DNA from: Rhizobium sp. Root274
GTDB taxonomy: Bacteria > Pseudomonadota > Alphaproteobacteria > Rhizobiales > Rhizobiaceae
Direction: 5' to 3'
DNA: 64,000 nt
NCBI RefSeq assembly: GCF_001429245.1
Contig: NZ_LMJE01000001.1
Span: forward strand, 1,000,309-1,064,308
Under the pieces are notes generated by a model. The model was not told the origin of the DNA. It saw only the letters and a program-made list of their open reading frames with translations, and ran no database searches. Both the position numbers and the translations under genes were made by a program. Positions 29,536 to 37,597 of this stretch are shown one piece after another. Numbering within the stretch: the first letter of the stretch is position 1; each line of letters opens with the position of its first letter.

Positions 29536-30333
29536 TCACTCCGCGGCTTCGACGAAGCGGTGGCGTTCGTAGAGGAACTTCAACACGGCTTCGCGGGATT
29601 TGAGGTAGGTTCGGTCGGCGGCGAGCGCGATGCGGTCGCGCGGGCGCGGGATCGGCACTTCGAGGACTTCGCCGATCCTGGCGGCCGGGCCGTTGGTCAT
29701 CATGACGATGCGATCGGACAAGAGCACCGCTTCGTCGACATCATGCGTGATCATGATCATCGTGTTGCCGAGGCGGGAATGGATCTCCATCACGGCATCC
29801 TGCAGATGGGCGCGAGTGAGCGCGTCCAATGCCCCGAACGGCTCGTCGAGCAGCAGGATCTTCGGCTCCATGGCGAGCGCCCGGGCGATGCCGACACGCT
29901 GCTTCATGCCGCCGGAGATCTCCGAGGGGCGCTTGTCCTTGGCGTGGCCCATCTGGACGAGATCCAGATTGCGCATAACCCAGTGATGCTTTTCGGCCTT
30001 CGTCTTCTTTCCCGCAAAGACCTTTGAAACGGCAAGATTGACGTTTTCGTAGACGGTCAGCCACGGCAGAAGCGAGTGGTTCTGGAAGACGACGGCACGT
30101 TCGGGCCCTGGTTCGTTGACCTCGACATTCTCCAGAAGAACCGCTCCGGCGGAGACCCGGGTCAGCCCTGCGATCAGGTTGAGCAGGGTGGACTTGCCAC
30201 AGCCGGAATGGCCGATGATCGAGACAAATTCACCTTTGTCGATGGTGAGCGTCACGTCTTTGAGAACTTCCGTGCGGGCGCCGGAACGTTCGAAGCTTTT
30301 GTCGATATGGTCGATCTTGAGATAGGCGTTCAT
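29536..30333 (-). CDS. nrtC: Nitrate ABC transporter ATP-binding protein
   Basis: A 265-residue single-domain ATPase of the NrtC/NrtD/SsuB family. Walker A is [12 protein letters not shown], the Q-loop [16 protein letters not shown] is typical of nitrate and taurine importers, the signature is [16 protein letters not shown], and Walker B is [16 protein letters not shown]. The ATG at 30333 follows GAGGAG; an in-frame start at 30408 would overlap the permease gene and give a serine-rich tail. It lies 10 bases after nrtB and couples ATP hydrolysis to nitrate/nitrite import. It lacks the NrtA-like C-terminal domain that cyanobacterial NrtC carries. Confidence 0.92.
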   Translation of the reverse strand: MNAYLKIDHIDKSFERSGARTEVLKDVTLTIDKGEFVSIIGHSGCGKSTLLNLIAGLTRVSAGAVLLENVEVNEPGPERAVVFQNHSLLPWLTVYENVNLAVSKVFAGKKTKAEKHHWVMRNLDLVQMGHAKDKRPSEISGGMKQRVGIARALAMEPKILLLDEPFGALDALTRAHLQDAVMEIHSRLGNTMIMITHDVDEAVLLSDRIVMMTNGPAARIGEVLEVPIPRPRDRIALAADRTYLKSREAVLKFLYERHRFVEAAE

Positions 30334-30343
30334 GTCGCTCTCC

Positions 30344-31249
30344 TCAGTTCTTCGCGGTGCCGCGGGTGATGACGTTGCCGAGGAGCGCGACGAGCTTGTC
30401 GAGGACAAAGCCGGTCACGCCGATATAGGCGAGCGCCACGATGATGTCGGAGAGACGGGAGGAATTCCACGCGTCCCAGATGAAGAAGCCGATGCCGACG
30501 CCGCCGGTGAGCATTTCAGCGGCGACGATGGCGAGCCACGACAGCCCGACCCCGATGCGAAGGCCGGTGAAGATGTAGGGGGCAGCCGCCGGCACCATGA
30601 TGCGGATGAAAAATTCCAGCAGATTGAGGCGCAGCACGCGGGCGATGTTGCGATAATCATCTGGAATGTTGCGCACGCCGACGGCGGTGTTGATGATCAC
30701 AGGCCAGATCGAGGTGATGAAGATGACGAAGATCGCCGAGGGATTGGAGTTCTGGAAGGCGGCTAGCGACAGCGGCAACCAGGCCAGCGGCGGCACGGTA
30801 CGCAGGATCTGGAAGATCGGGTCGAGACCGCGCATGGCCCAGACCGACTGGCCGACGACCGCACCGAGAAAGACGCCGACGATGGCTGCCAGGCCAAAGC
30901 CGATAGCCACCCGCTGCAACGAGATCAGCACGCGCCAGGCGAGGCCGATGTCCTGAGAGCCATAATCGAAGAAAGGGAAGGCAATCAGGTCATAGCTGTC
31001 CGTCCAGACCTGTGACGGCGGCGGCAGAGTGGCGCCCGGATGCGAACAAGCCACCTGCCAGACGGCGAGGAGCGCGATAAGCACCACCAGCGGCGGCAGG
31101 ACGTTGCGACAGACGGCTGTCAATGCCCTCTGAAGGTTCAGCTTGCGGGTTGGGCGCTGTGCCATCACGACGACGGTCGCGCTTTTGTCTGATGACGCCT
31201 GCGCCATCGCTTGAGCCGGTGAACCGACCTTGAGGGCTGTTGCGGTCAT
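30344..31249 (-). CDS. nrtB: Nitrate ABC transporter permease
   Basis: A 301-residue permease of the nitrate/taurine (SsuC/TauC) class, with about six membrane segments after a 40-residue cytoplasmic N terminus. Family landmarks are [37 protein letters not shown] (part of the coupling loop) and [20 protein letters not shown]. It forms the membrane channel with NrtC. A palindromic repeat element fills the 180-base gap between nrtA and this gene. Confidence 0.93.
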   Translation of the reverse strand: MTATALKVGSPAQAMAQASSDKSATVVVMAQRPTRKLNLQRALTAVCRNVLPPLVVLIALLAVWQVACSHPGATLPPPSQVWTDSYDLIAFPFFDYGSQDIGLAWRVLISLQRVAIGFGLAAIVGVFLGAVVGQSVWAMRGLDPIFQILRTVPPLAWLPLSLAAFQNSNPSAIFVIFITSIWPVIINTAVGVRNIPDDYRNIARVLRLNLLEFFIRIMVPAAAPYIFTGLRIGVGLSWLAIVAAEMLTGGVGIGFFIWDAWNSSRLSDIIVALAYIGVTGFVLDKLVALLGNVITRGTAKN

Positions 31250-31294
31250 GGTGTGGTCCTCTTCAACAATTGCTGTTCAGTTGGCATCCGGGGG

Positions 31295-31427
31295 CTTGCC
31301 CCTCACCCGGCTGCCGCCACCCTCTCCCCGCAAGCAGGGAGAGGGAGACAAAGCGCCGGCCTTGCCGCTTGCCCTCTTCTCCCCGCTAGCGGGGAGAAGG
31401 TCCCGGCAGGGGGATGAGGGGCAGGCA
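31295..31427. repeat. RIME-like palindromic element between nrtA and nrtB
   Basis: Two facing copies: the left arm (about 31296-31331) contains TTGCCCCTCACCCGGCTGCC and CTCTCCCCGC, the right arm (about 31382-31427) contains GCGGGGAGAAGG and GGCAGGGGGATGAGGGGCAG. It differs from the nirD-nasA element in sequence but has the same inverted-pair layout. It could protect the nrtA mRNA end so that the binding protein is made in excess. Confidence 0.75.
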
Positions 31428-31429
31428 AA

Positions 31430-32728
31430 CTAAGCCCCGGCCTTGATCGACAGGCTGTCGAGATAGGCCTTCGGGTTTTCGGGATCGAAGACCTTGCCGT
31501 CGAAGAAGGTCTCAGGACCCCGCGAGCTTGAGGCCGGAATATCAGCGGCGGCGATGCCGAGGTCGGCGGCTGCGGCGCGCCAGATGTCCTCGCGGTTGAC
31601 CTTGTCGACCAGAGCCTTGATGTCGGTGTCGGGTGCGAATTTGCCCCAGCGGACATTCTCAGTGAGGAACCAGGCGTCATGGCTCTTGAAGGGATAGGAG
31701 GCGTGGTCCTTCCAGAACTTCATCTCAAGGCCGGTGTTTTCAACGAGACGGCCATTGCCGTAGTTGATCGTGCCCTTCAGACGACCGGCGACATCCTTCG
31801 GCGGCACGTTGAACCACTGGCGCTTGCCGAGGATCGCGGACATCTCTTCCTTGTTGTCCATGCTGTCGGCCCAGATCTGGGCTTCCATGACGGCCATCAT
31901 CAGGGCTTTTGCGGCGTTGGGGTTCTTCTCGATCCATTCGGTGCGCAGGCCGAGCGCCTTTTCCGGATGGCCCTTCCAGAGCTCCCCGGTGGTGCAGGCG
32001 GTGAAGCCGATGCCCTGGTTGACCAGCTGTTCGTTCCAGGGTTCGCCGACACAGAAGGCGTCCATGTTGCCAACCTTCATATTGGCGACCATCTGCGGCG
32101 GCGGCACGACAATGGTGGAGACATCCTTGTCCGGATCGATGCCGCCGGCGGCCAGCCAGTAGCGGATCCACAGGTCGTGGGTGCCGCCGGGGAAGGTCAT
32201 GGCCACCTTGATCTCGCCGCCGGCTGCCTTCTTGGCGGCAAAGGCTTCCTTCAGTCTGGAGGCATCCAGCTGCACGCCGGTTTCGGCATATTCCTTGGCA
32301 ACCGAAATGCCCTGGCTGTCGAGATTGAGGCGGGCGATGATCGACATCGGCACCGGCACATTGTTCTGCGTGACCTTGCCGGTTTCCATCAGATAGGGCA
32401 TCGGGGTCAGGATATGGGCGCCGTCGATGCCGTTCGCTTCGCCACCGAGGACAAGGTTGTCACGGGTGGCGCCCCAGGACGCCTGCTTCAGCACTTCGAC
32501 ATCGGGAAGCCCATGTTTTTCGAAGAGGCCCTTTTCCTTGGCGATGATCAGCGGTGCGGCATCGGTGAGTGCGATGAAGCCGAGCTTGACGCCCGTCACT
32601 TCAGGCCCAGCGGTTGCGGCGAATGCGCCGGATGGAAACGCCAACCGCGCAGCACTTGCGAGTGCGGCGGCAGAACCGAGTTTAAGAATCTGGCGGCGGG
32701 TGATGCTCGTTGCCTTGGTCTTGGTCAT
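31430..32728 (-). CDS. nrtA: Nitrate-binding protein of the ABC transporter
   Basis: A 432-residue protein beginning with a twin-arginine-type leader (ITRRQILKLGSAAALASA), so it is probably exported folded or as a Tat-like substrate. The mature part contains LGFIALTDAAPLIIAKEKGL, FPGGTHDLWIRYWLAAGGID, VPPPQMVANMKVGNMDAFCV and GEPWNEQLVNQG, typical of NrtA and CmpA. It captures nitrate or nitrite in the periplasm. It is the first gene after a well-matched sigma-54 promoter and a long leader, so nitrogen limitation and nitrate should both control it. Confidence 0.94.
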   Translation of the reverse strand: MTKTKATSITRRQILKLGSAAALASAARLAFPSGAFAATAGPEVTGVKLGFIALTDAAPLIIAKEKGLFEKHGLPDVEVLKQASWGATRDNLVLGGEANGIDGAHILTPMPYLMETGKVTQNNVPVPMSIIARLNLDSQGISVAKEYAETGVQLDASRLKEAFAAKKAAGGEIKVAMTFPGGTHDLWIRYWLAAGGIDPDKDVSTIVVPPPQMVANMKVGNMDAFCVGEPWNEQLVNQGIGFTACTTGELWKGHPEKALGLRTEWIEKNPNAAKALMMAVMEAQIWADSMDNKEEMSAILGKRQWFNVPPKDVAGRLKGTINYGNGRLVENTGLEMKFWKDHASYPFKSHDAWFLTENVRWGKFAPDTDIKALVDKVNREDIWRAAAADLGIAAADIPASSSRGPETFFDGKVFDPENPKAYLDSLSIKAGA

Positions 32729-32765
32729 AGCTTGTGCCCCTCTGTGTCTGATGACGGAGATCCGG

Positions 32766-32875
32766 AAAAACGAAAAAACGCCGCGTGCTTTCCTGCGAGG
32801 TCCTGGCGGGAGGAGCCGGACAGCAAGAAGCCTGCGACGTCATTGTCTGATGGTTATCTGCGCCAGATGCGGCGC
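32766..32875 (-). promoter_or_regulatory. nrtA leader with stem-loops and T-rich tract, candidate NasT-controlled attenuator
   Basis: The leader between the sigma-54 promoter and nrtA contains a 5-base-pair stem with six-base loop (GCGCC-GCATCT-GGCGC, 32875 to 32860), a second hairpin GTCCGGC/GCC-A-GGAC (32821 to 32800), then GCGGCG followed by runs of T (32778-32773 and 32770-32766). The GCGGCG could instead pair with CGCCGC of the first stem (32874-32869), giving mutually exclusive folds. NasT-type ANTAR proteins act on such leaders. The loop does not match the ANTAR hexaloop consensus well, so this is inference. Confidence 0.45.
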
Positions 32876-32919
32876 TCATCCGTCCTGCGATCGCCGTTGA
32901 CCGTGGACGTAAACAGCAA

Positions 32920-32935
32920 AGCAAGGAGCGTGCCA
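32920..32935 (-). promoter_or_regulatory. Sigma-54 (RpoN) promoter for the nrtA operon
   Basis: Read on the minus strand, TGGCACGCTCCTTGCT matches the consensus TGGCACG-N4-TTGCW at every fixed position, with GG and GC at the -24 and -12 positions. It is about 190 bases before the nrtA start. Confidence 0.85.
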
Positions 32936-33022
32936 GTTTGATCTGGCCCGGGTTAAACTCACGGAATTCAAGCGTTCTTCCCGAGAGCTGCGTCAATTCC
33001 ACCTATGGGTTCATTTGAGAAA

Positions 33023-33055
33023 TTGCACGTTCACCGACCTGCTGGTCGGTGCAAA
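33023..33055. promoter_or_regulatory. Candidate NtrC-type enhancer upstream of the nrtA promoter
   Basis: A palindrome CACCGACC-TGCT-GGTCGGTG is nested between TTGCAC and GTGCAA half-sites. It lies about 90-130 bases upstream of the sigma-54 promoter, the usual place for an NtrC enhancer, and the GCAC/GTGC ends resemble NtrC half-sites although the spacing differs from the consensus. It overlaps no gene. Confidence 0.45.
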
Positions 33056-33082
33056 TGCCTCAGCTTTGTGCATCGCAGCGGA

Positions 33083-34366
33083 TCAGGTTTCGGTCGAGCC
33101 GGTGCTTGCCGCAACCGATCTGACCGGAAAACGGGCGACATAGGCCGCCACATCATCGGGGTCGAAAAGCGCACCATCCATGAACCCGGCATAGCCCGCC
33201 AGTCCCTTTTCGCTTGTGTCATCCGGTATGGCCGCATCCACACCGAGCGCGGTCCGGTACAGGTCAGGGCGGAATGCACTTCTGGCCCCCGCCATGCCGT
33301 CTGCACTGAAACCGACCTGCCCCCAGCGGATCATCTGGCTGTAGATCCAGCTTGCCTGATCTGGCCGTGGATGGTTGGCCGCCCCGCGATGGAAGAGGAA
33401 ATAATCAGGGACGATCCGCTTCGTGCCCTGGGCATCCAGACTGAATTCTCCGCTCAGCACGCGTCGGATTATGTCCGTTGGCGCGGAGATGTAGTCGGGC
33501 GCGCTCAGGATCTGGGCAAGTTCATTGTGATGGCTGGGATCGTCGCACCAGCGGGCTGCCCGATCGAGCGCGACTAAGAGGCGCGACACCGTATCGGCAT
33601 TGGCTTCGGCCCAGTCGGGACGCATACCGAGAACCTTCTCCGGCGCGAGCGGCCAGATATCCTGCTTGGCGGCGACGATGCGGCCTGTTCCGCGCTCGGA
33701 GGCGATCATATTCCAGGGCGCACCGACGCAAAAGCCGTCGATTGCGCCGGCCGCCAAGGCATCGGATGTCAGCGGCGGCGGAACCACGACGAGCTTGACG
33801 TCGCGGTCCGGATCAATGCCGCCGGCGGCAAGCCAGTAGCGGAACTCGTAATTGTGTGACGAGAAGGGATAGGTCATGCCGAGGGTGGGCACTGTCTCGC
33901 CGCGCGCGCGCATGTCGGCGAGAAGGGCAGCCAGTGCCTGCGCATTGGCAAGTGCGTCGGCCTCATCGCTGAGGCCGGTCAGTGACTTCATGCGCTCAAA
34001 GATGCGCGCCGAGAGCGTGATGGCATTGCCACCGCGGCCGAGCGAGAAGGGTGCTATGGTTGGAGAAGGGTTCGAGCCCAGCCCGAGCATGGAGGCAACC
34101 GGCATCGGGGAGAGCATGTGCGCTATATCGAACTGACGGAATGCGAGGCGGTCCCGCACATTGGCCCAGGTGACATCGCGCACCAGGTCGAGACGCAGCC
34201 CCTCGGTTTCAGCAAAGCCGAGTTCGGCTGCAACGATGAGGATCGAGGCATCCATGAGCGGGATGTAGCCCGCCCGCAGCGTCCGCTGTTCCCTGCCCCG
34301 CACACGCGCGGGCGTGTGGACGGCATTGTCACCCGATTGCGTGGACACCATGTCAATCACCTGCAT
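33083..34366 (-). CDS. nasS: NasS nitrate/nitrite sensor protein
   Basis: A 427-residue protein similar along its length to NrtA but without any export signal, which is the hallmark of NasS. Matching parts are LRAGYIPLMDASILIVAAEL, YPFSSHNYEFRYWLAAGGID, VVPPPLTSDALAAGAIDGFC and GAPWNMIASERGTG. In known systems NasS holds the antiterminator NasT inactive until it binds nitrate or nitrite. The start at 34366 follows CGGAGA; an ATG at 34351 is also possible. It follows nasT by 19 bases. Confidence 0.92.
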   Translation of the reverse strand: MQVIDMVSTQSGDNAVHTPARVRGREQRTLRAGYIPLMDASILIVAAELGFAETEGLRLDLVRDVTWANVRDRLAFRQFDIAHMLSPMPVASMLGLGSNPSPTIAPFSLGRGGNAITLSARIFERMKSLTGLSDEADALANAQALAALLADMRARGETVPTLGMTYPFSSHNYEFRYWLAAGGIDPDRDVKLVVVPPPLTSDALAAGAIDGFCVGAPWNMIASERGTGRIVAAKQDIWPLAPEKVLGMRPDWAEANADTVSRLLVALDRAARWCDDPSHHNELAQILSAPDYISAPTDIIRRVLSGEFSLDAQGTKRIVPDYFLFHRGAANHPRPDQASWIYSQMIRWGQVGFSADGMAGARSAFRPDLYRTALGVDAAIPDDTSEKGLAGYAGFMDGALFDPDDVAAYVARFPVRSVAASTGSTET

Positions 34367-34385
34367 TCTCCGATCGATGCCGCTC

Positions 34386-34979
34386 TCACAGCAGCAGTCC
34401 TGCAGCCGTGACGACGCTTTGAGCGATGTCGGCCAGCTTCTTTTTCTCGTTCATGGCGGTCTGGCGAAGCAGGGCAAACGCCTGCTCCTCGCTCAAGCCG
34501 CGCATCTTCATCAATATGCCCTTGGCACGCTCGATGACCTTGCGTTCCTCAAGCGCATTGCGTGCCTCCAACAGTTCGCGCTGCAGCCGGCTGAAGGCGT
34601 TGAAGCGGCTCACTGCCATGTCGAGGATCGGCTTGATGCGCTCCTTCTTCAAGCCATCGACGACATAGGCCGACACCCCCGCATCCACAGCAGCCTCGAT
34701 GGCGGCTGTGTCGGATCTGTCGACGAACATGGCTATCGGGCGCGAAATCATCCGCGTGAGCTGGAACATGTGCTCCATCATGTCACGATTGGGGTTCTCG
34801 ATATCGATGATGATGACGTCGGGATCCATGGTCTCTATCAGCCGCGCCACACCCTGCATTTCATGGATAACCCGGACATTGAGATGGCCGGCCTCGTTCA
34901 GACCTTCCTCGATGATCGAGGCACGAATGGCATTTTCATCAACGACGAGGATCGTCAGGTCAGTGGAGGTCTTGCCCAT
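34386..34979 (-). CDS. nasT: NasT ANTAR-domain antitermination regulator
   Basis: A 197-residue protein: a receiver-like domain (LTILVVDENAIRASIIEEGL, MDPDVIIIDIENPN, AFVDRSD) followed by a C-terminal three-helix ANTAR RNA-binding domain (ERKVIERAKGILMKMRGLSE, then EQAFALLRQTAMNEKKKLAD). In related systems NasT releases transcription termination in the nas operon leader when NasS binds nitrate. It is the first gene of the nasTS unit, directly upstream of the structural operon, and has its own sigma-54-like promoter candidate. Confidence 0.93.
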   Translation of the reverse strand: MGKTSTDLTILVVDENAIRASIIEEGLNEAGHLNVRVIHEMQGVARLIETMDPDVIIIDIENPNRDMMEHMFQLTRMISRPIAMFVDRSDTAAIEAAVDAGVSAYVVDGLKKERIKPILDMAVSRFNAFSRLQRELLEARNALEERKVIERAKGILMKMRGLSEEQAFALLRQTAMNEKKKLADIAQSVVTAAGLLL

Positions 34980-35111
34980 GGTTACACCACAGGACCGGCG
35001 GTCGGCAGCGAGACTGCCCTGATGCTTGGGCTCGACCGTTCCGAATAACCTTGATCATAGGTGGGTTGGTGAACCGACAATGAAATCTCCAGCTGATTGC
35101 CTGGGGATTGA

Positions 35112-35127
35112 AGCAATTTTCACGCCA
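35112..35127 (-). promoter_or_regulatory. Sigma-54-like promoter candidate for nasTS
   Basis: On the minus strand, TGGCGTGAAAATTGCT keeps GG and GC with the same spacing as the nrtA promoter but has two mismatches to the TGGCACG element. It lies about 130 bases before nasT in an interval with no convincing gene (34980-35302). Confidence 0.5.
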
Positions 35128-35302
35128 GATCCATCACCGTCAAACTTCTCCGCCTCAATGAGCCTGGGTTGGGACGCGCGCTTCGGTTCCTATTGCCTGC
35201 GCGCCCCTTCCCTGCGCTTTCGCGACACCGATCCGAATTTTGCTGCATTTGCTCACTTTGCGCTTGAAAAGCCGATCGCTTCTCCCCTACCTTATTGATG
35301 TT

Positions 35303-35434
35303 CTCAGGGCGGGGCGAAATTCCCCACCGGCGGTATCCGGCTTTGCCGGGAGCCCGCGAGCGCTTTCACTTCGGTGAAAGGCAGCAGATCCGGTGCGATG
35401 CCGGAGCCGACGGTTAGAGTCCGGATGAAAGAGA
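35303..35434 (+). ncRNA. FMN riboswitch (RFN element)
   Basis: The conserved blocks appear in order: AGGGCGGGGCGAAATTCCCC, ACCGGCGGTA, GCCCGCGAGCG, GGCAGCAGATCCGGTG, CCGGAGCCGACGGTTAGAG and TCCGGATGAAAGAGAG. It precedes ribB by about 120 bases and should repress it when FMN is abundant. A hairpin CTCCCC-GCCTT-GGGGAG (35450-35466) follows and may belong to the expression platform. Confidence 0.96.
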
Positions 35435-35556
35435 GCATCGGCTGTGCGGCTCCCCGCCTTGGGGAGGCGTGTGTGCTGTGTTCGCCCAAGGGATTGGATG
35501 GCGGCCGAGAGGTCGCGGTTTGGCCGCTGCTGCGGTAACCCTTGAAAGGCAATGGA

Positions 35557-36192
35557 ATGACACTTTCGACAATTGAAACTGCACTGGAAGCCTTGTCACG
35601 GGGTGGCATGGTCGTGGTCGTGGACGATGAAAACAGGGAAAACGAGGGCGACATCATCGTTGCCTCCGATCATGTGACGCCTGCAACCATCGCATTCATG
35701 ATGAAACATGCCCGCGGGCTAGTCTGCATCGCGATGGAGGGGGAGCGGCTCGATACGCTCGGCATCCCGCTCATGGTGCCCAACAACACGGAATATCTGA
35801 AGACGGCCTTCACCGTGTCTGTCGACTACATTCACGGAACGACGACAGGAATTTCGGCGGCAGATCGGGCTGCTACCGTCAGGGCCCTGATGGACGAAGC
35901 GACCGCCCCTGACGATTTCGCACGGCCGGGCCATATCTTTCCGTTGCGCGCCCATCCGGCCGGCGTGCTGGGGCGCCCGGGACATACCGAAGCTGCCGTA
36001 GATCTTGCCCGCCTGATCGGTGCGAAACCCTCCGGCGTGATCTGCGAAGTGGCAAACGACGACGGCACGATGGCGCGACTGCCCGACCTCATCGCCTTCT
36101 GCAAGGAGCACGATCTGCCGCTGATCTCGATCGAGGATCTGATCAAATACAGGGCGCGTGGCGATGCCTCCGGGTCGGCTGTTGCGGCGTGA
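35557..36192 (+). CDS. ribB: 3,4-dihydroxy-2-butanone-4-phosphate synthase
   Basis: A 211-residue enzyme of riboflavin synthesis that converts ribulose 5-phosphate to dihydroxybutanone phosphate and formate. Motifs are VVDDENRENEGDIIVASDHV (metal and substrate loop), FMMKHARGLVCIAM, TTGISAADRAATVRAL, RPGHIFPLRAHPAGVLGRPG and GVICEVANDDGTMARL. The protein stops after this domain, so it is the single-function form with no GTP cyclohydrolase II half. The ATG at 35557 is chosen over an in-frame TTG at 35542. It is controlled by the FMN riboswitch at 35303-35434. Confidence 0.95.
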   Translation: MTLSTIETALEALSRGGMVVVVDDENRENEGDIIVASDHVTPATIAFMMKHARGLVCIAMEGERLDTLGIPLMVPNNTEYLKTAFTVSVDYIHGTTTGISAADRAATVRALMDEATAPDDFARPGHIFPLRAHPAGVLGRPGHTEAAVDLARLIGAKPSGVICEVANDDGTMARLPDLIAFCKEHDLPLISIEDLIKYRARGDASGSAVAA

Positions 36193-36224
36193 CACGCTTC
36201 TCGGCTGAAGCGTCTGCAACGGAG

Positions 36225-36252
36225 CCCGCCCTGTATCGAAGCACAGGACGGG
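36225..36252 (+). terminator. Possible terminator hairpin after ribB
   Basis: CCCGCCCTGT (36225-36234) pairs with ACAGGACGGG (36243-36252) with one mismatch and an eight-base loop, 33 bases after the ribB stop. No T-run follows, so termination is uncertain. Confidence 0.35.
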
Positions 36253-36372
36253 TCACGTCGCAGGCGCCAAACCGGAATCATAGTGCACGGGTGTGCAAGA
36301 GCGTAGCTTTGCCCCAGACACCGCAATCTTCCTAGGGTGGCTGGCTTTCGCTTGCGCGGAGGATCTTCGCGA

Positions 36373-36756
36373 TCAGCTCCCCTGGCCGGTGAGGCGAAGG
36401 AGCGAAAGGCCGAGGAAAAGCCCAGCCAAGGACAAGATCACGGAGACGGCGACATAGCCGGCCGCGAGGTTCCATTGACCGCGCTCCCAGAGCGTGACGG
36501 CGTCGAGCGAGAAGGTGGAAAAGGTGGTGAAGCCGCCGAGCACGCCTGTGGTCAGAAACAGGCGCAATTCCTGCGGCAGTCCAGTACGCATCACGAAGAT
36601 CTGGGTCAGGAGGCCCATGATAATGGAGCCAATGACGTTCACAGTCAGCGTTCCGAAGGGAAAGCCATAACCCAGCATTCGGGCCGCGGTCGTGTTGACC
36701 GCATGGCGCGCGGCGCCGCCAAGTCCAGCTCCAAGGAAAACGATGAGATAGGGCAT
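36373..36756 (-). CDS. crcB: Fluoride ion channel CrcB/FluC
   Basis: A 127-residue four-helix membrane protein. It shows GAGLGGAARHAV in the first helix, FGTLTVNVIGSIIMGLL with the conserved Asn, and TTGVLGGFTTFSTFSLD containing the phenylalanine-lined path. FluC dimers export fluoride. The ATG at 36756 follows AAGGAA; longer starts at 36774 or 36870 add only arginine-rich sequence. No fluoride riboswitch pattern was found upstream. Confidence 0.92.
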   Translation of the reverse strand: MPYLIVFLGAGLGGAARHAVNTTAARMLGYGFPFGTLTVNVIGSIIMGLLTQIFVMRTGLPQELRLFLTTGVLGGFTTFSTFSLDAVTLWERGQWNLAAGYVAVSVILSLAGLFLGLSLLRLTGQGS

Positions 36757-36964
36757 AGGTCCGTTCCTTATCATGCGCGTCGCTGAAGGCCGCTTCGTCG
36801 ATCGTCGAGGCAGGTCTGCCCTGTCCCAACCTCCTTGCTGCTTACAGATGATCATCGTCTCGCTCAACAATCACATCGCTGGACGGCAGCCAACGATGTC
36901 CGAGGACTGAAAGGGGAAGGCAACCCAGCGACAGGCGGATCAAACGTGAGACCACCTGGAACGC

Positions 36965-36996
36965 AAAAGCCGCAGAGGTCTTTTAACCCCTGCGGC
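36965..36996 (-). terminator. Rho-independent terminator after the pseudoazurin gene
   Basis: On the minus strand, GCCGCAG and CTGCGGC form a stem with further pairing (GGT/ACC) inside, followed by TTTT. It lies 39 bases past the pseudoazurin stop. Confidence 0.8.
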
Positions 36997-37034
36997 TCTC
37001 GTCACGCTCGAAGACAGTGCTTAAGCTGCCTTGA

Positions 37035-37481
37035 TCACTTTGCTGCAGCGACGGCGGCGTCGATGCGCTCACGCGCCTTCTTCGGCAGCTTCACCGCGTT
37101 GAAGGCGTCAAGATTGGCAGCGGGTGCGTCGCCGACGAGGATGGCGGCGACCATGCCCATGCCGACATGGGGGGCGCATTTGACGCCGTAGAGGCCGGGC
37201 ACATCGAAGGTCACCTTGATCTGCTCACTCATCTTGCCCTTGAACTCAGCAGCGCCCTCCGGGATCATGCCCTTGATGGATTCCGCATTGTGGCCCTTGT
37301 CGGTCGGGGTGAAGGTGACGGTATCGCCGGGTGCGATCTTCAGGCCAGCCGGTTCGAAGACCATGGCGCCTTCCGTGCCCTTGTTGAGCAGCTTGACCTC
37401 GAAATCGGCAGCGGCGGCAAGGCCGGGAATGGCGAGTGCGAGGGCGGCCAGAATGGCGATCTTCGGGAAGTGGCGTGTCAT
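37035..37481 (-). CDS. Pseudoazurin, periplasmic blue copper protein
   Basis: A 148-residue precursor with a signal peptide ([20 protein letters not shown], cut near AAA-AD). The mature cupredoxin has the type-1 copper ligands His64 (KGHNAES), Cys102 and His105 (KCAPHVG) and Met110. It carries electrons, usually from the cytochrome bc1 branch, to the copper nitrite reductase NirK encoded nearby. An NnrR-type box lies about 79 bases upstream and a terminator follows, so it is a single-gene unit of the denitrification regulon. Confidence 0.94.
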   Translation of the reverse strand: MTRHFPKIAILAALALAIPGLAAAADFEVKLLNKGTEGAMVFEPAGLKIAPGDTVTFTPTDKGHNAESIKGMIPEGAAEFKGKMSEQIKVTFDVPGLYGVKCAPHVGMGMVAAILVGDAPAANLDAFNAVKLPKKARERIDAAVAAAK

Positions 37482-37552
37482 TGTCTATCTCCTTGAAGCG
37501 GGAACGTCAGCGTTCCGTTGACAGAGACATAGGCCGAGCAGCACACGGCTTC

Positions 37553-37568
37553 TTTGCGCAAAATCAAT
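37553..37568. promoter_or_regulatory. NnrR/FNR-type box upstream of pseudoazurin
   Basis: TTTGCGCAAAATCAAT fits TTTG-N8-CAAA with one mismatch, centred about 79 bases before the pseudoazurin start, the same distance as the nirK box. Confidence 0.65.
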
Positions 37569-37597
37569 TAGGCGGACGGAAGATGATTGTCCCGCCG

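Noticed and set aside
32860..32875. Canonical ANTAR RNA motif in the nrtA leader
   Set aside because: The six-base loop does not have the A at position 1 and G at position 4 expected; kept only as a candidate attenuator.
35026..35298. Possible 90-residue gene between nasT and the FMN riboswitch
   Set aside because: It overlaps the candidate nasTS promoter and has no ribosome site or motif.
36757..36964. Fluoride riboswitch ahead of crcB
   Set aside because: The conserved GGNGATGG-type start and pseudoknot sequence could not be found.
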